Shown here piece after piece: positions 48,512 through 56,958 of a stretch of 64,000 nt of DNA (positions within the stretch are counted from its first letter, which is position 1; each line of letters starts with the position of its first letter). The DNA is from an uncultured Clostridia bacterium (lineage in GTDB: Bacteria > Bacillota > Clostridia > Oscillospirales > Oscillospiraceae). The DNA lies in the NCBI GenBank assembly GCA_947173485.1, contig CAMWFH010000001.1, positions 434,001-498,000 of the forward strand. The letters are read 5' to 3'. Below the pieces are notes generated by a model. It did not search any database, was not told the origin of the DNA, and saw nothing but the letters and a program-made list of their open reading frames with translations. The position numbers and the translations under genes are program-made.

Positions 48512-51500
48512 TTACTTGTACAGCTCCACCAGCTTGAGCAGATGCTCGTAGCGCTCCTTGGCAGCGGCCTCGTTCTTGGCGAACAGGACCTCGGCCCGCT
48601 CCGGGAACTCCCGGGTCAAACGGGCATACCGGGCCTCGTTCATCAGGAACTCCTGATAGCCGCCGGCGGGGGCCTTGCTGTCCAGGGTGAACTTCACCTC
48701 GGCGGCGGGGTTGAACCGGAACATGTTCCAGTAGCCGCACTCGACAGCCTTCTTCATCTCCTTCTGGCAGTTCATCATGCCGCCCTTGATGGAGTGCATC
48801 TCGCAGGGGGCGTAGCCGATGATCAGGGAAGGACCATGATAGGCCTCGGCCTCGGTGATGGCCTTGATGGTCTGGGCGGTGTTGGCGCCCATAGCCACCT
48901 GGGCCACATAGACGTAGCCGTAGCTCATGGCGATCTCCGCCAGGCTCTTCTTCTTCATCTCCTTGCCGGCCGCGGCGAACTGGGCCACCTGGCCGATGTT
49001 GGAGGCCTTGGAGGCCTGGCCGCCGGTGTTGGAGTAGACCTCGGTATCAAAGACGAACACGTTCACATCCTCGCCGGAGGCCAGCACGTGGTCCAGTCCG
49101 CCGTAGCCGATGTCGTAGGCCCAGCCGTCGCCGCCGAAGATCCACACGCTCTTCTTGTTCAGGTACTCCTTCTTGTCCAGGATGGCCTTCACCAGCTTGC
49201 AGGCGTCGCAGTCGCAGTACTGGGCGCCGCTGTCCTTCAGCTCCTTGGCGTGAGCCTGGAACTGGGGCAGCTGGTCGCCAAAGACCTTGGCGGCATCCGG
49301 GCTGGTCGTGAACGCGACGATATCGTCCACGGTCATGATGCTTTCTTCCAGCAGCTGGATATATGCCTTGGTGGCCTCCTGGTTGGCGCTGCCGTCGTCC
49401 ATGGTATCCAGCCACTTCTGGGCGGCGTCCTTCAGAGGCTGATAGGTGTGGGGCACCGCGATGAGGGCCTTTGTCATATCGGCCAGGGAATTGCGGATGG
49501 CCTTCTGGCCCAGGTACATACCGAAGCCGTGCTCGGCGTTGTCCTCAAAGAGGGAGTTGCACCAAGCGGGACCGCGGCCCTGGGCATCGGTGCAGTAGGG
49601 GGAGGTAGCGGCGGGACCGCCCCAGATGGAGGAGCAGCCGGTGGCGTTGGAGACATACATATGGTCGCCGAACAGCTGGGTCACGAGGCGCGCATAGCTG
49701 GTCTCGGCGCAGCCGGCGCAGGAGCCGGAGAACTCCAGGTAGGGCTGACGGAACTGGCTGCCCTTGACGGTGTTGTCCTGCATGTCGGGCTTCTGGCTGG
49801 TCTTGACCAGGTAGTTCCAGACGGGCTGCTGGGCCGCCTCGCCCTCCTGGGGCACCATGGTGATGGCCTTGTCCTTGGCCAGGCAGGCCTCGACGCAGAC
49901 GCCGCAGCCCATGCAGTCCAGGGGGGAGACGCCGATGGCGTAGGTGTAAGTGCCCTTGCCCTTACCGGCCTTGATGGCGGCGGTCTTGGTGGCCTCGGGG
50001 GCGGCCTTGACCTCCTCATCGTTCAGCGCGAAGGCACGGATGGTGGCGTGGGGGCAGACATAGGAGCAGTTGTTGCACTGGATGCACTTGGCGGGATCCC
50101 AGGTGGGGACCATCACCGCCACGCCGCGCTTCTCGTAGGCGCTGGCGCCCTGCTCGAACTGGCCGTCCACATGGTCCATGAAGGCGGACACGGGCAGGCT
50201 GTCGCCGTCCATCTTGTCCACGGGGGTGAGGATGTTCTTCACCATCTTCACCAGCTCGGGACGGCCCTCCAGGGCCTCCTCCACAGGAGCGTCCTCGGCG
50301 GTGGCCCAGGCGGCGGGGATGTCGATCTTCTTGAAGGCGGTGGCGCCGGCATCGATGGCCTTGTGGTTCTTCTCCACCACGTCCATGCCCTTCTTGGAGT
50401 AGCTCTTGGTGGCGGCATCCTTCATGTACTGGATGGCCTCCGCCTCGGGCAGGACCTTAGCCAGGGCGAAGAAGGCGGACTGGAGGATGGTGTTGGTCCG
50501 CTTGCCCATGCCCACCTCAGCGGCCAGGTCGATGGCGTTGATGGTGTAGACGTTGATGTTGTTCTGGGCGATGTAGCGCTTGGCCACGGCGGGCAGGTGG
50601 CGATCCAGCTCCTCGAAGCTCCACTGGCAGTTGATCAGGAAGGTGCCGCCGGGCTTCACGTCCCGGACCATGGGGAAGCCCTTCACGATGTAGGCAGGCA
50701 CATGGCAAGCCACGAAGTCGGCCTTGTTGATGTAGTAGGGGCTCTTGATGGGCTTGTCGCCAAAGCGCAGGTGGCTGATGGTGACGCCGCCGGTCTTCTT
50801 GGAGTCATACTGGAAATAGGCCTGGACATACTTGTCGGTGTGGTCGCCGATGATCTTGATGGAGTTCTTGTTGGCGCCCACGGTGCCGTCGCCGCCAAGG
50901 CCCCAGAACTTGCACTCGATGGTGCCCTCGGCAGCGGTGTTGGGGGAGGGGACCTCGGGCAGGCTCAGGTTGGTGACATCGTCCACGATGCCGATGGTGA
51001 ACTGGCGCTTGGCCTCGGCCTTCTTCAGCTCTTCATAGACGGCGAAGATGCTGGCGGGCGGGGTGTCCTTGGAGCCCAGGCCGTAGCGGCCGCCGATGAC
51101 GGTCACTTCGCTCTTGCCGGCGTTGGCCAGGGCGGTGACCACGTCCAGATACAGAGGCTCGCCCAGGGATCCGGGCTCCTTGGTCCGGTCCAGAACGGCG
51201 ACCTTCTTGGCGGTAGCGGGGATGGCGGCCAGGAGCTTGTCAGCGGCGAAGGGGCGGTACAGACGGACCTTGACAAGGCCCACCTTCTCGCCGTGGGCGT
51301 TCAGGTAGTCGATGACCTCCTCGGCCACGTCGCAGATGGAGCCCATGGCCACGATGACCCGGTCGGCGTCGGGAGCGCCATAGTAGTTGAACAGCTGATA
51401 GTTGGTGCCCAGCTTGGCGTTGACCTTGGCCATGTACTCCTCCACCACGGCGGGCAGAGCGTCATAGTACTGGTTGCAGGCCTCACGGTGCTGGAAGAAG

Positions 51501-52171
51501 ATGTCGCCGTTCTCGTGGGAACCGCGCATATTGGGATGCTCGGGGTTCAGGGAGTGCTGACGGAAGGCCTCCACGGCGTCCATGTCGCACATCTCCTTCA
51601 GGTCCTCGTAATCCCAGACGGCCACCTTCTGGATCTCGTGGGAGGTACGGAAACCGTCAAAGAAGTTGAGGAAGGGCACCCGGCCCTTGATGGCGGACAG
51701 ATGGGCCACAGCGGAGAGGTCCATGACCTCCTGGACGTTGCCCTCGGCCAGCATAGCGAAGCCGGTCTGGCGGCAGGCCATGACATCGGAGTGGTCGCCG
51801 AAGATGTTCAGCGCGTGGCTGGACACGGTACGGGCGGAGACGTGGAACACCGCGGGGAGCAGCTCACCGGCGATCTTGTACATATTGGGGATCATCAGCA
51901 GCAGGCCCTGGGAGGCGGTGAAGGTGGTGGTCAGCGCGCCCACGCCCAGAGAGCCGTGAACGGTACCGGCGGCGCCGGCCTCGCTCTGCATCTCAGACAC
52001 CTTGACGGTGGTGCCGAAGATGTTCTTCAGGCCCTGGGCGGCCCACTGGTCCACCAGGTCTGCCATGGGGCTGGACGGCGTGATGGGGTAGATGCCCGCC
52101 ACTTCCGTAAACGCGTACGCAACGTGGGCGGCGGCATTGTTGCCATCCATGGTCTTGAACTTTCTTGCCAT
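48512..52171 (-). CDS. nifJ: Pyruvate:ferredoxin (flavodoxin) oxidoreductase
   Basis: Oxidises pyruvate to acetyl-CoA and CO2 and reduces ferredoxin, the core fermentative step. Single chain of 1219 residues, a little longer than the usual 1170-1200. Order: pyrimidine-binding domain (AYAFTEVAGIYPITPSSPMA, QSEAGAAGTVHGSLGVGALTTTFTASQGLLLMIPNMYK), gamma domain (GLGGDGTVGANKNSIKIIGDH), 2x[4Fe-4S] ferredoxin domain (CIQCNNCSYVCPHATI, CMGCGVCVEACL), then the TPP domain (CAGCAETSYARLVTQLFGDH, ATGCSSIWGG, GGDGWAYDIGYGGLDHVLASGEDVNVFVFDTEVYSNTGGQ). GGAGGATAAG precedes the ATG. Monocistronic between promoter and terminator. Confidence 0.98.
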   Translation of the reverse strand: MARKFKTMDGNNAAAHVAYAFTEVAGIYPITPSSPMADLVDQWAAQGLKNIFGTTVKVSEMQSEAGAAGTVHGSLGVGALTTTFTASQGLLLMIPNMYKIAGELLPAVFHVSARTVSSHALNIFGDHSDVMACRQTGFAMLAEGNVQEVMDLSAVAHLSAIKGRVPFLNFFDGFRTSHEIQKVAVWDYEDLKEMCDMDAVEAFRQHSLNPEHPNMRGSHENGDIFFQHREACNQYYDALPAVVEEYMAKVNAKLGTNYQLFNYYGAPDADRVIVAMGSICDVAEEVIDYLNAHGEKVGLVKVRLYRPFAADKLLAAIPATAKKVAVLDRTKEPGSLGEPLYLDVVTALANAGKSEVTVIGGRYGLGSKDTPPASIFAVYEELKKAEAKRQFTIGIVDDVTNLSLPEVPSPNTAAEGTIECKFWGLGGDGTVGANKNSIKIIGDHTDKYVQAYFQYDSKKTGGVTISHLRFGDKPIKSPYYINKADFVACHVPAYIVKGFPMVRDVKPGGTFLINCQWSFEELDRHLPAVAKRYIAQNNINVYTINAIDLAAEVGMGKRTNTILQSAFFALAKVLPEAEAIQYMKDAATKSYSKKGMDVVEKNHKAIDAGATAFKKIDIPAAWATAEDAPVEEALEGRPELVKMVKNILTPVDKMDGDSLPVSAFMDHVDGQFEQGASAYEKRGVAVMVPTWDPAKCIQCNNCSYVCPHATIRAFALNDEEVKAAPEATKTAAIKAGKGKGTYTYAIGVSPLDCMGCGVCVEACLAKDKAITMVPQEGEAAQQPVWNYLVKTSQKPDMQDNTVKGSQFRQPYLEFSGSCAGCAETSYARLVTQLFGDHMYVSNATGCSSIWGGPAATSPYCTDAQGRGPAWCNSLFEDNAEHGFGMYLGQKAIRNSLADMTKALIAVPHTYQPLKDAAQKWLDTMDDGSANQEATKAYIQLLEESIMTVDDIVAFTTSPDAAKVFGDQLPQFQAHAKELKDSGAQYCDCDACKLVKAILDKKEYLNKKSVWIFGGDGWAYDIGYGGLDHVLASGEDVNVFVFDTEVYSNTGGQASKASNIGQVAQFAAAGKEMKKKSLAEIAMSYGYVYVAQVAMGANTAQTIKAITEAEAYHGPSLIIGYAPCEMHSIKGGMMNCQKEMKKAVECGYWNMFRFNPAAEVKFTLDSKAPAGGYQEFLMNEARYARLTREFPERAEVLFAKNEAAAKERYEHLLKLVELYK

Positions 52172-52241
52172 AGATACTTATCCTCCTGCAATTTCAATAC
52201 TTCTCCCCCGTCCGGGGGGTGTATGAAGCCCTACAGATAGA

Positions 52242-52270
52242 ATAATAACACAAACTTCCGTTGATGTAAA
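52242..52270 (-). promoter_or_regulatory. Promoter of nifJ
   Basis: On the minus strand TTTACA, 17-bp spacer, TATTAT, about 70 bp upstream of the nifJ start. A small hairpin (CCCCCG/CGGGGG, about 52205-52219) lies in the leader. Confidence 0.65.
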
Positions 52271-52351
52271 TGCCGCTTTTTAGGTTTTTTCATAAAAATC
52301 TTTTCCGCATGGGTAAAATTTTTTCACGTCACTCAAATATTGACGTTCTTC

Positions 52352-52407
52352 TTGACAAAACCGGCCCGCTGTGCTACTATCCTATCAACACTTGTTTTAT
52401 AAACAGT
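52352..52407 (+). promoter_or_regulatory. Promoter of the HAAS-PadR pair with a possible operator
   Basis: TTGACA (52352-52357), 17-bp spacer, TACTAT (52375-52380). Just after it an imperfect dyad ACTTGTTT-TAT-AAACAGT (52390-52407) could bind the PadR protein encoded in the operon. Promoter clear, operator speculative. Confidence 0.6.
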
Positions 52408-52428
52408 AGGCCGAAAGGAGACCTGCGT

Positions 52429-53319
52429 ATGGAACGAAAACAGGGCCGGCCCGCCCTGACGGCGGCGGCCTGGATGGACCGGCTGGGGCGCCGCCTGGCG
52501 AGGTACTTCTCCGGGCAGCAGGCGGTGGAGATGCTGACTGACTACGCCGATCACTTCTCCCTGGGGCTGGAGCGGGGGGAGAGCGAGGCCACGCTGGTCC
52601 AGAGCATCGGTACGCCGGAGGCGGCGGCGGACGCCTTGGTGCAGGAGAACTGGCCCCTGCGGACAGACCGCTGGCGCTATCTCTGGTGGGGACTGCTGGC
52701 GGTGGCGGTGTGGCTCCATTTGGGCGTTTTCAGCGTCTTTCATGGCGGCGGATTCGGCATGGACGCCCATCTGGCGGTCCTGCCAGCGCTGCTGTTGGGG
52801 CCACCGTCCCTGTTCCGCTGCTTCAACGGGACCGTAAGGGCGGAGATCGAGGGAGCATACTCCCATAAGAGACCGTTGCCGTTGGCATATGGCCTGCCAG
52901 CGGCAGCCGCAGCCGGGGCAGCTGTCATCGCTCTCTACTGGTTCTCTCTTGAGGCGAAGGGGCTGTTATATGCCTATGATCCCCAGGGCTTTTTGTTCGT
53001 TCTGCCTAAGGGCGAAGCGCTGGCCATAGCCCTTACGCTCCTCTGGTATCTGATGGCGCTTTTGCTGATCTGGCACCTCTACCGCAGCGCGGCGGTCTCG
53101 ATCCGCTATTTCCCCTGCGCCGTCTACACTTCCGGGACGATGATGTGTATGGCCCTCCTCTCGAACGCAATGGGCGACGCGAAGCTGTACCCTGATTCGG
53201 CCCGGCGGGGCGCGCTGCTCTGTTTTCTGCTCTATCTGATCGTGGCAGCGGTGACGATCGGGTCGGGGCTCTATATCCGCCGGTGCATGGAACGGGGGGC
53301 AGCATGGACGCGCAGTTAA
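52429..53319 (+). CDS. HAAS-domain (DUF1700-like) membrane protein paired with PadR
   Basis: 296 residues. The N-terminal part (WMDRLGRRLARYFSGQQAVEMLTDYADHFSLGLERGESEATLVQSIGTPEAAADALVQE, residues 15-70) is the HAAS/DUF1700 pattern with the G-E-S-E-L-x2-IG-P core. Six or seven membrane helices follow (from about 85). AAAGGAG precedes the ATG at 52429. HAAS proteins are regularly coded with PadR regulators and may signal membrane state to them. Here it comes before padR and overlaps it by 16 bp; the opposite order is more usual. Confidence 0.82.
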   Translation: MERKQGRPALTAAAWMDRLGRRLARYFSGQQAVEMLTDYADHFSLGLERGESEATLVQSIGTPEAAADALVQENWPLRTDRWRYLWWGLLAVAVWLHLGVFSVFHGGGFGMDAHLAVLPALLLGPPSLFRCFNGTVRAEIEGAYSHKRPLPLAYGLPAAAAAGAAVIALYWFSLEAKGLLYAYDPQGFLFVLPKGEALAIALTLLWYLMALLLIWHLYRSAAVSIRYFPCAVYTSGTMMCMALLSNAMGDAKLYPDSARRGALLCFLLYLIVAAVTIGSGLYIRRCMERGAAWTRS

Positions 53320-53618
53320 AGAAAGGCGTGCTGGAGCTGTGCCTGCTCCAATGCCTCCACAAGGGGGAGCAGTACGGCTATGATATCATCCAGCAGATGC
53401 ACCGCTACTTCCCGGACGTGATGGAAAGTACCTTTTACGCCGTCCTCCGCCGCTTGGCCCGGGACGGACTGGCGGAGACCTATCGGGGCGAGATCTCCAA
53501 CGGACCGGCCCGGAAGTATTACCGGCTCACCCCGGCGGGAGAGGTGCGTCTGGCCTCCCTCCAGGCCGACTGGCAGACCCTGGGGGAGATCGTAGCCAGC
53601 CTGAGAGAGGATCGATAG
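53304..53618 (+). CDS. PadR-family transcriptional regulator
   Basis: 104 residues. Winged helix with KKGVLELCLLQCLHKGEQYGYDIIQQMHRYFPDVMESTFYAVLRRLARDGLAETYRGEISNGPARKYYRLTPAGEVRLASL, the PadR signature (YGYDI, STFYAVLRRL, RKYYRLT-G). The ATG at 53304 lies inside the HAAS gene (overlap 16 bp), so expression is coupled. Likely autoregulator and repressor of its own pair. Confidence 0.95.
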   Translation: MDAQLKKGVLELCLLQCLHKGEQYGYDIIQQMHRYFPDVMESTFYAVLRRLARDGLAETYRGEISNGPARKYYRLTPAGEVRLASLQADWQTLGEIVASLREDR

Positions 53619-53630
53619 GAAAATTTTGCG

Positions 53631-53659
53631 TTGAAAGCCGTTCGCGATCGTGATATACT
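53631..53659 (+). promoter_or_regulatory. Promoter of the gene at 53712
   Basis: TTGAAA (53631-53636), 17-bp spacer, TATACT (53654-53659). Confidence 0.6.
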
Positions 53660-53711
53660 ATGTAAAGACGAACCGCTGTTTTGACAGATCTTTTCTTGGG
53701 AGGAACGTAGA

Positions 53712-54167
53712 ATGAAGCTATCCGGCAAAAATATCTGCCTGCTGCTGTGCGGCGCTGCCATCATCGTGATGGCCGTTGTCTGTATAGACTTTCTCAGGAG
53801 CCGTAGCGCCGCCGGGGACGGCGCACCTGCCCATGATACCAATGTACTGGAGCAGATCAACGAGGACGGCACCACGACCGTTATACCGCCCAACGATGCT
53901 AAGTCTGGCTGGATGCTGTCCCTGACGGAGCAGCTAGACGCAGACCTGCTGGCGCTGGACGCTGTAGACAGCGCGTCCGCGCTCCTGACCGAGACTGGCG
54001 ACAGCGGGCTCCAGCTGGCAGTCACGCTCAAAGGGGCCGATCTGGCAGCCACCCAGGAGGAATGGGAGGGTGTCATCCGGGAGACCATGGCGGAGGCATC
54101 TGTCGAGACCTATGCGCTGCAAGTTTCCGATGTCTTTGGAGATCTGCTGATAGACGAAACGATCTGA
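53712..54167 (+). CDS. Membrane-anchored protein of unknown function
   Basis: 151 residues: N-terminal anchor (residues 8-27, LLLCGAAIIVMAVVCIDFL), a Ser/Ala linker, then a soluble acidic domain of about 110 residues (WMLSLTEQLDADLLALDAVDSASALLTETGDSGLQLAVTLKGADLAATQEEWEGVIRETMAEA) of alpha/beta type that resembles a single small fold such as an alkaline-shock-like or BON-like domain, not clearly either. GGGAGGA precedes the ATG. Own promoter and a strong terminator make it a single-gene unit. Confidence 0.75.
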   Translation: MKLSGKNICLLLCGAAIIVMAVVCIDFLRSRSAAGDGAPAHDTNVLEQINEDGTTTVIPPNDAKSGWMLSLTEQLDADLLALDAVDSASALLTETGDSGLQLAVTLKGADLAATQEEWEGVIRETMAEASVETYALQVSDVFGDLLIDETI

Positions 54168-54171
54168 CTGC

Positions 54172-54200
54172 AAAAGGGGACGCGGGGACGTCCCCTTTTT
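54172..54200 (+). terminator. Terminator of the gene at 53712
   Basis: AAGGGGACG and CGTCCCCTT form the stem (loop CGGGGA), followed by TTT; the A-run on the other arm extends the stem. Confidence 0.85.
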
Positions 54201-54283
54201 GCTGTCTTTTGGGCAAAAGGCAAATTAAGGCCGGCATAAAACGCCCCGCCGCCAGCCACACTACTTCCGCGTAAAGGAGAGTG

Positions 54284-55543
54284 ATGGCAGTGCCCAAGAC
54301 GACCTATGACACCGGCCTGCACAACACCTGCGAGGTGGGCAAGCTGCGCCGGGTGATGCTCCACCGGCCGGGCCGGGAGCTGGAAAACCTGATGCCGGAG
54401 CATTTGGAACGGCTCTTATTTGACGATATCCCCTATTTGAAAGTGGCCCAGGAGGAACATGACGCCTTCGCCCAGTGCCTGCGGGAGAGCGGGGCGGAGG
54501 TGGTCTACCTGGGGGACCTGGTGGCGGAGACCATCGCCGGAGACGGGGAGCTGCGGCTGGCGCTGATCGAGCAGTTCCTGGACGAGGCGGGGGTGGAGGG
54601 CCACCGGATGCGCTCCATCGTCCGGGACTACTTCCGAGACATGGAGGACCGGCAGCTGGTGGACGTGATGATGGCGGGGATCCGAAAGAGCGATATCCGG
54701 GGCTTCGAGACCGGGAAGCTGGCGGACTTCCTCAGCTACCGGAGCGACGACTACCCTTTCCTGATCGACCCGATGCCCAACCTGTATTTCACCCGGGACC
54801 CCTTCGCCACCATCGGCACCGGCGTCTCCCTCCACCGGATGCACACCCAGACCCGGCACCGGGAGACCCTTTTCGGCAAGTTCATCTTTGAACACCACCC
54901 CATCTACTCCAAGGCCCCCAAGTGGTACGACCGGGGGGAGTCCTCCTCCCTGGAGGGCGGGGACATCCTGGTCCTCAGCCCGGAGGTGCTGGCGGTGGGC
55001 ATCTCGGAGCGGACGGAGGAGGACAGCATCGATAAGTTCGCCCATACGGTGCTGTCCATCAGCAAGACCTTCAAGAAGATCCTTGCCTTCAATATCCCCA
55101 AGAGCCGCTCCTTCATGCACCTGGACACCGTTTTCACCATGGTGGATACAGACAAATTCACCGTACACCCCAATATCCTGAATCAGATCACCGTCTATGT
55201 GATGGAGCTGCAAGACGGCAAGATCCACATCCAGGAGGAGCAGGGGCGGCTGGAGGATATCCTGAAGAAGCACCTGCATCTGGACCGGGTGTCCCTGCTG
55301 AAATGCGGCAGCGGCAACCAGATCGACGCTGCCCGGGAGCAGTGGAACGACGGCAGCAACACCCTGGCCATCGGCCCCGGCGAGGTGGTGGTCTATGAGC
55401 GCAACTATGTGACCAACCAGCTGCTGGAGGACCAGGGGGTCAAGATCCACACCATCCCGTGCAGCGAGCTGAGCCGGGGACGGGGCGGCCCCAGATGTAT
55501 GTCCATGCCCCTGGTGCGGGAGGACCTGCCCGCCCGTTCATAA
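54284..55543 (+). CDS. arcA: Arginine deiminase
   Basis: Hydrolyses arginine to citrulline and ammonia, first step of the ADI pathway. 419 residues. Visible: N-terminal [46 protein letters not shown] (substrate Asp), [17 protein letters not shown] (Glu-Gly-Gly-Asp), [15 protein letters not shown] (catalytic His and Asp region) and the C-terminal [12 protein letters not shown] with the nucleophile Cys405. GGAG lies just before the ATG at 54284. It is followed 58 bp later by an ornithine carbamoyltransferase gene; no carbamate kinase (arcC) or antiporter (arcD) is in the window. Confidence 0.97.
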   Translation: MAVPKTTYDTGLHNTCEVGKLRRVMLHRPGRELENLMPEHLERLLFDDIPYLKVAQEEHDAFAQCLRESGAEVVYLGDLVAETIAGDGELRLALIEQFLDEAGVEGHRMRSIVRDYFRDMEDRQLVDVMMAGIRKSDIRGFETGKLADFLSYRSDDYPFLIDPMPNLYFTRDPFATIGTGVSLHRMHTQTRHRETLFGKFIFEHHPIYSKAPKWYDRGESSSLEGGDILVLSPEVLAVGISERTEEDSIDKFAHTVLSISKTFKKILAFNIPKSRSFMHLDTVFTMVDTDKFTVHPNILNQITVYVMELQDGKIHIQEEQGRLEDILKKHLHLDRVSLLKCGSGNQIDAAREQWNDGSNTLAIGPGEVVVYERNYVTNQLLEDQGVKIHTIPCSELSRGRGGPRCMSMPLVREDLPARS

Positions 55544-55601
55544 CGGGCATCCAGAACAAATATCAAAATATGTGAAGAGATAGGATAAGGAGCAAACGCC
55601 T

Positions 55602-56603
55602 ATGGCTGTCAATCTGAAAGGAAGAAGCTTTCTCACCCTGATGGACCTGACCCCCCAGGAGATCCGCTACCTGCTGGACCTGGGCCACGACCTGAAGGCC
55701 AAGCGCCGCGCCGGCATCCACGCCCCCGTTTTGAAGGGAAAGCACATCGTGCTGCTGTTTGAAAAGACCTCCACCCGGACCCGCTGCTCCTTCGAGGTGG
55801 CGGCCACCCAGGAGGGGGCCCATGTGACCTATCTGGACGCCGGCAGCAGCCAGATGGGCAAAAAGGAGAGCCTGGAGGACAGCGCCAAGGTGCTGGGCCG
55901 GTTCTTCGACGGCATCGAGTACCGGGGGTATGAGCAGAAGGTGGTGGAGGACCTGGCGAGATGGTCCGGCGTGCCGGTGTGGAACGGGCTGACCGATGTG
56001 GACCATCCCACCCAGATCCTGGCGGACATGATGACCATCGAGGAGCACTGCACCAAGCCCCTGCGGGACGTGAAGGTGGTGTTCCCCGGGGACGTGCGGA
56101 ACAATATGTGCTACGCCTGGATGTACGGCTGCGCCAAGATGGGGATGCGCTTCGCCGGTCTGGGCCCCAAGGCCCTGGTGGACGGCGTGGACCCCAACGT
56201 GATGCTCCGGGTGCGCCAGGTGGCCCAGGACACCGGGGCGGAGATCCAGATCACCGACGATCCCGCCTGCCTGGCCGGCGCGGACGTGATCTACGGCGAC
56301 ATCTGGGCCTCCATGGGCGAGGAGGCCCTGATCCCGGAGCGGGCCAAGCTCCTCTCCCCCTACCGGGTGACAGACGAGACTCTGGCCAAGACCGGCAACC
56401 CGAACGTGCTGTATATGCACTGCCTGCCCTCCTTCCACGACTTCGAGACCACCACCGCCAAGACCTGGCACGACAAGGGCGTGGATATCCGGGAGGTCAC
56501 CGATGAGGTGTTCCGGGGCAAGCACAGCGTGGTCTTTGACGAGGCGGAGAACCGGATGCACTCCATCAAGGCCGTGCTGGCGGCGACTATGGGGTGCTGC
56601 TGA
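55602..56603 (+). CDS. argF: Ornithine carbamoyltransferase
   Basis: Interconverts citrulline plus phosphate and ornithine plus carbamoyl phosphate. 333 residues. Visible: FEKTSTRTRCSFEVAA (STRTR carbamoyl-phosphate site, near 55), the HPTQ-type VDHPTQILADMMT, VVFPGDVRNNMCYAW, DIWASMGEE and LYMHCLPSFHD (HCLP, ornithine site). AAGGAG precedes the ATG. Placed right after arcA, it probably acts in the catabolic direction (arcB role). Its stop codon overlaps the start of a short gene by 1 bp. Confidence 0.97.
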   Translation: MAVNLKGRSFLTLMDLTPQEIRYLLDLGHDLKAKRRAGIHAPVLKGKHIVLLFEKTSTRTRCSFEVAATQEGAHVTYLDAGSSQMGKKESLEDSAKVLGRFFDGIEYRGYEQKVVEDLARWSGVPVWNGLTDVDHPTQILADMMTIEEHCTKPLRDVKVVFPGDVRNNMCYAWMYGCAKMGMRFAGLGPKALVDGVDPNVMLRVRQVAQDTGAEIQITDDPACLAGADVIYGDIWASMGEEALIPERAKLLSPYRVTDETLAKTGNPNVLYMHCLPSFHDFETTTAKTWHDKGVDIREVTDEVFRGKHSVVFDEAENRMHSIKAVLAATMGCC

Positions 56604-56743
56604 TGGAGAAGAAGAGGGACCCCATGGAGGCCGCTCTGGCCCTGACGGACCTGGCCGACCCGGCCACCGACCCCAACGGCAGCTACACCGGCCAGCCCCG
56701 GGACCCGAAGGAAGTGCCGGTGCAGGACGCGGACGACCTGTAA
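56603..56743 (+). CDS. Short acidic protein coupled to ornithine carbamoyltransferase
   Basis: 46 residues (MEKKRDPMEAALALTDLADP, then NGSYTGQPRDPKEVPVQDADDL). The ATG overlaps the argF TGA (TGATG), so it is translated by re-initiation if at all. Pro/Asp-rich, probably unstructured, ending in an acidic PVQDADDL tail. I recognise no named family. A terminator about 55 bp downstream marks the operon end. Confidence 0.55.
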   Translation: MEKKRDPMEAALALTDLADPATDPNGSYTGQPRDPKEVPVQDADDL

Positions 56744-56797
56744 GGCGATAGTCCCCAGAAGGATAAGATCATAAAATAGAGATAGAAGATCCCACGG

Positions 56798-56832
56798 GAG
56801 GTCCCCTGGCCAAAAGGCCGGCGGGGCCTCTT
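56798..56832 (+). terminator. Terminator of the arcA-argF operon
   Basis: GAGGTCCCC..GGCC and GGCC..GGGGCCTC form an interrupted stem with an AAAA loop, followed by TTGCGG. Weak T-run. Confidence 0.6.
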
Positions 56833-56898
56833 GCGGACAGCTTTATAAAAACTTCATAAAGGTTTATGCTTATATAAAGGAACGCCGCCACGCCGCTC

Positions 56899-56927
56899 TT
56901 GCAATTTCTGGATAGCTCCGCTATAAT
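56899..56927 (+). promoter_or_regulatory. Promoter of the AI-2E-type permease gene
   Basis: TTGCAA (56899-56904), 17-bp spacer, TATAAT (56922-56927), 32 bp before the GTG start. Confidence 0.7.
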
Positions 56928-56958
56928 AGGGAAAGCAAGCGAAAAGGAGGCCGTGCCG

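Noticed and set aside
48542..52240. A 1232-codon open frame on the plus strand
   Set aside because: It is antisense to nifJ, which has every expected domain. The frame has the Gly/Val/Leu/His-rich composition typical of GC-rich reverse frames and matches nothing I know.
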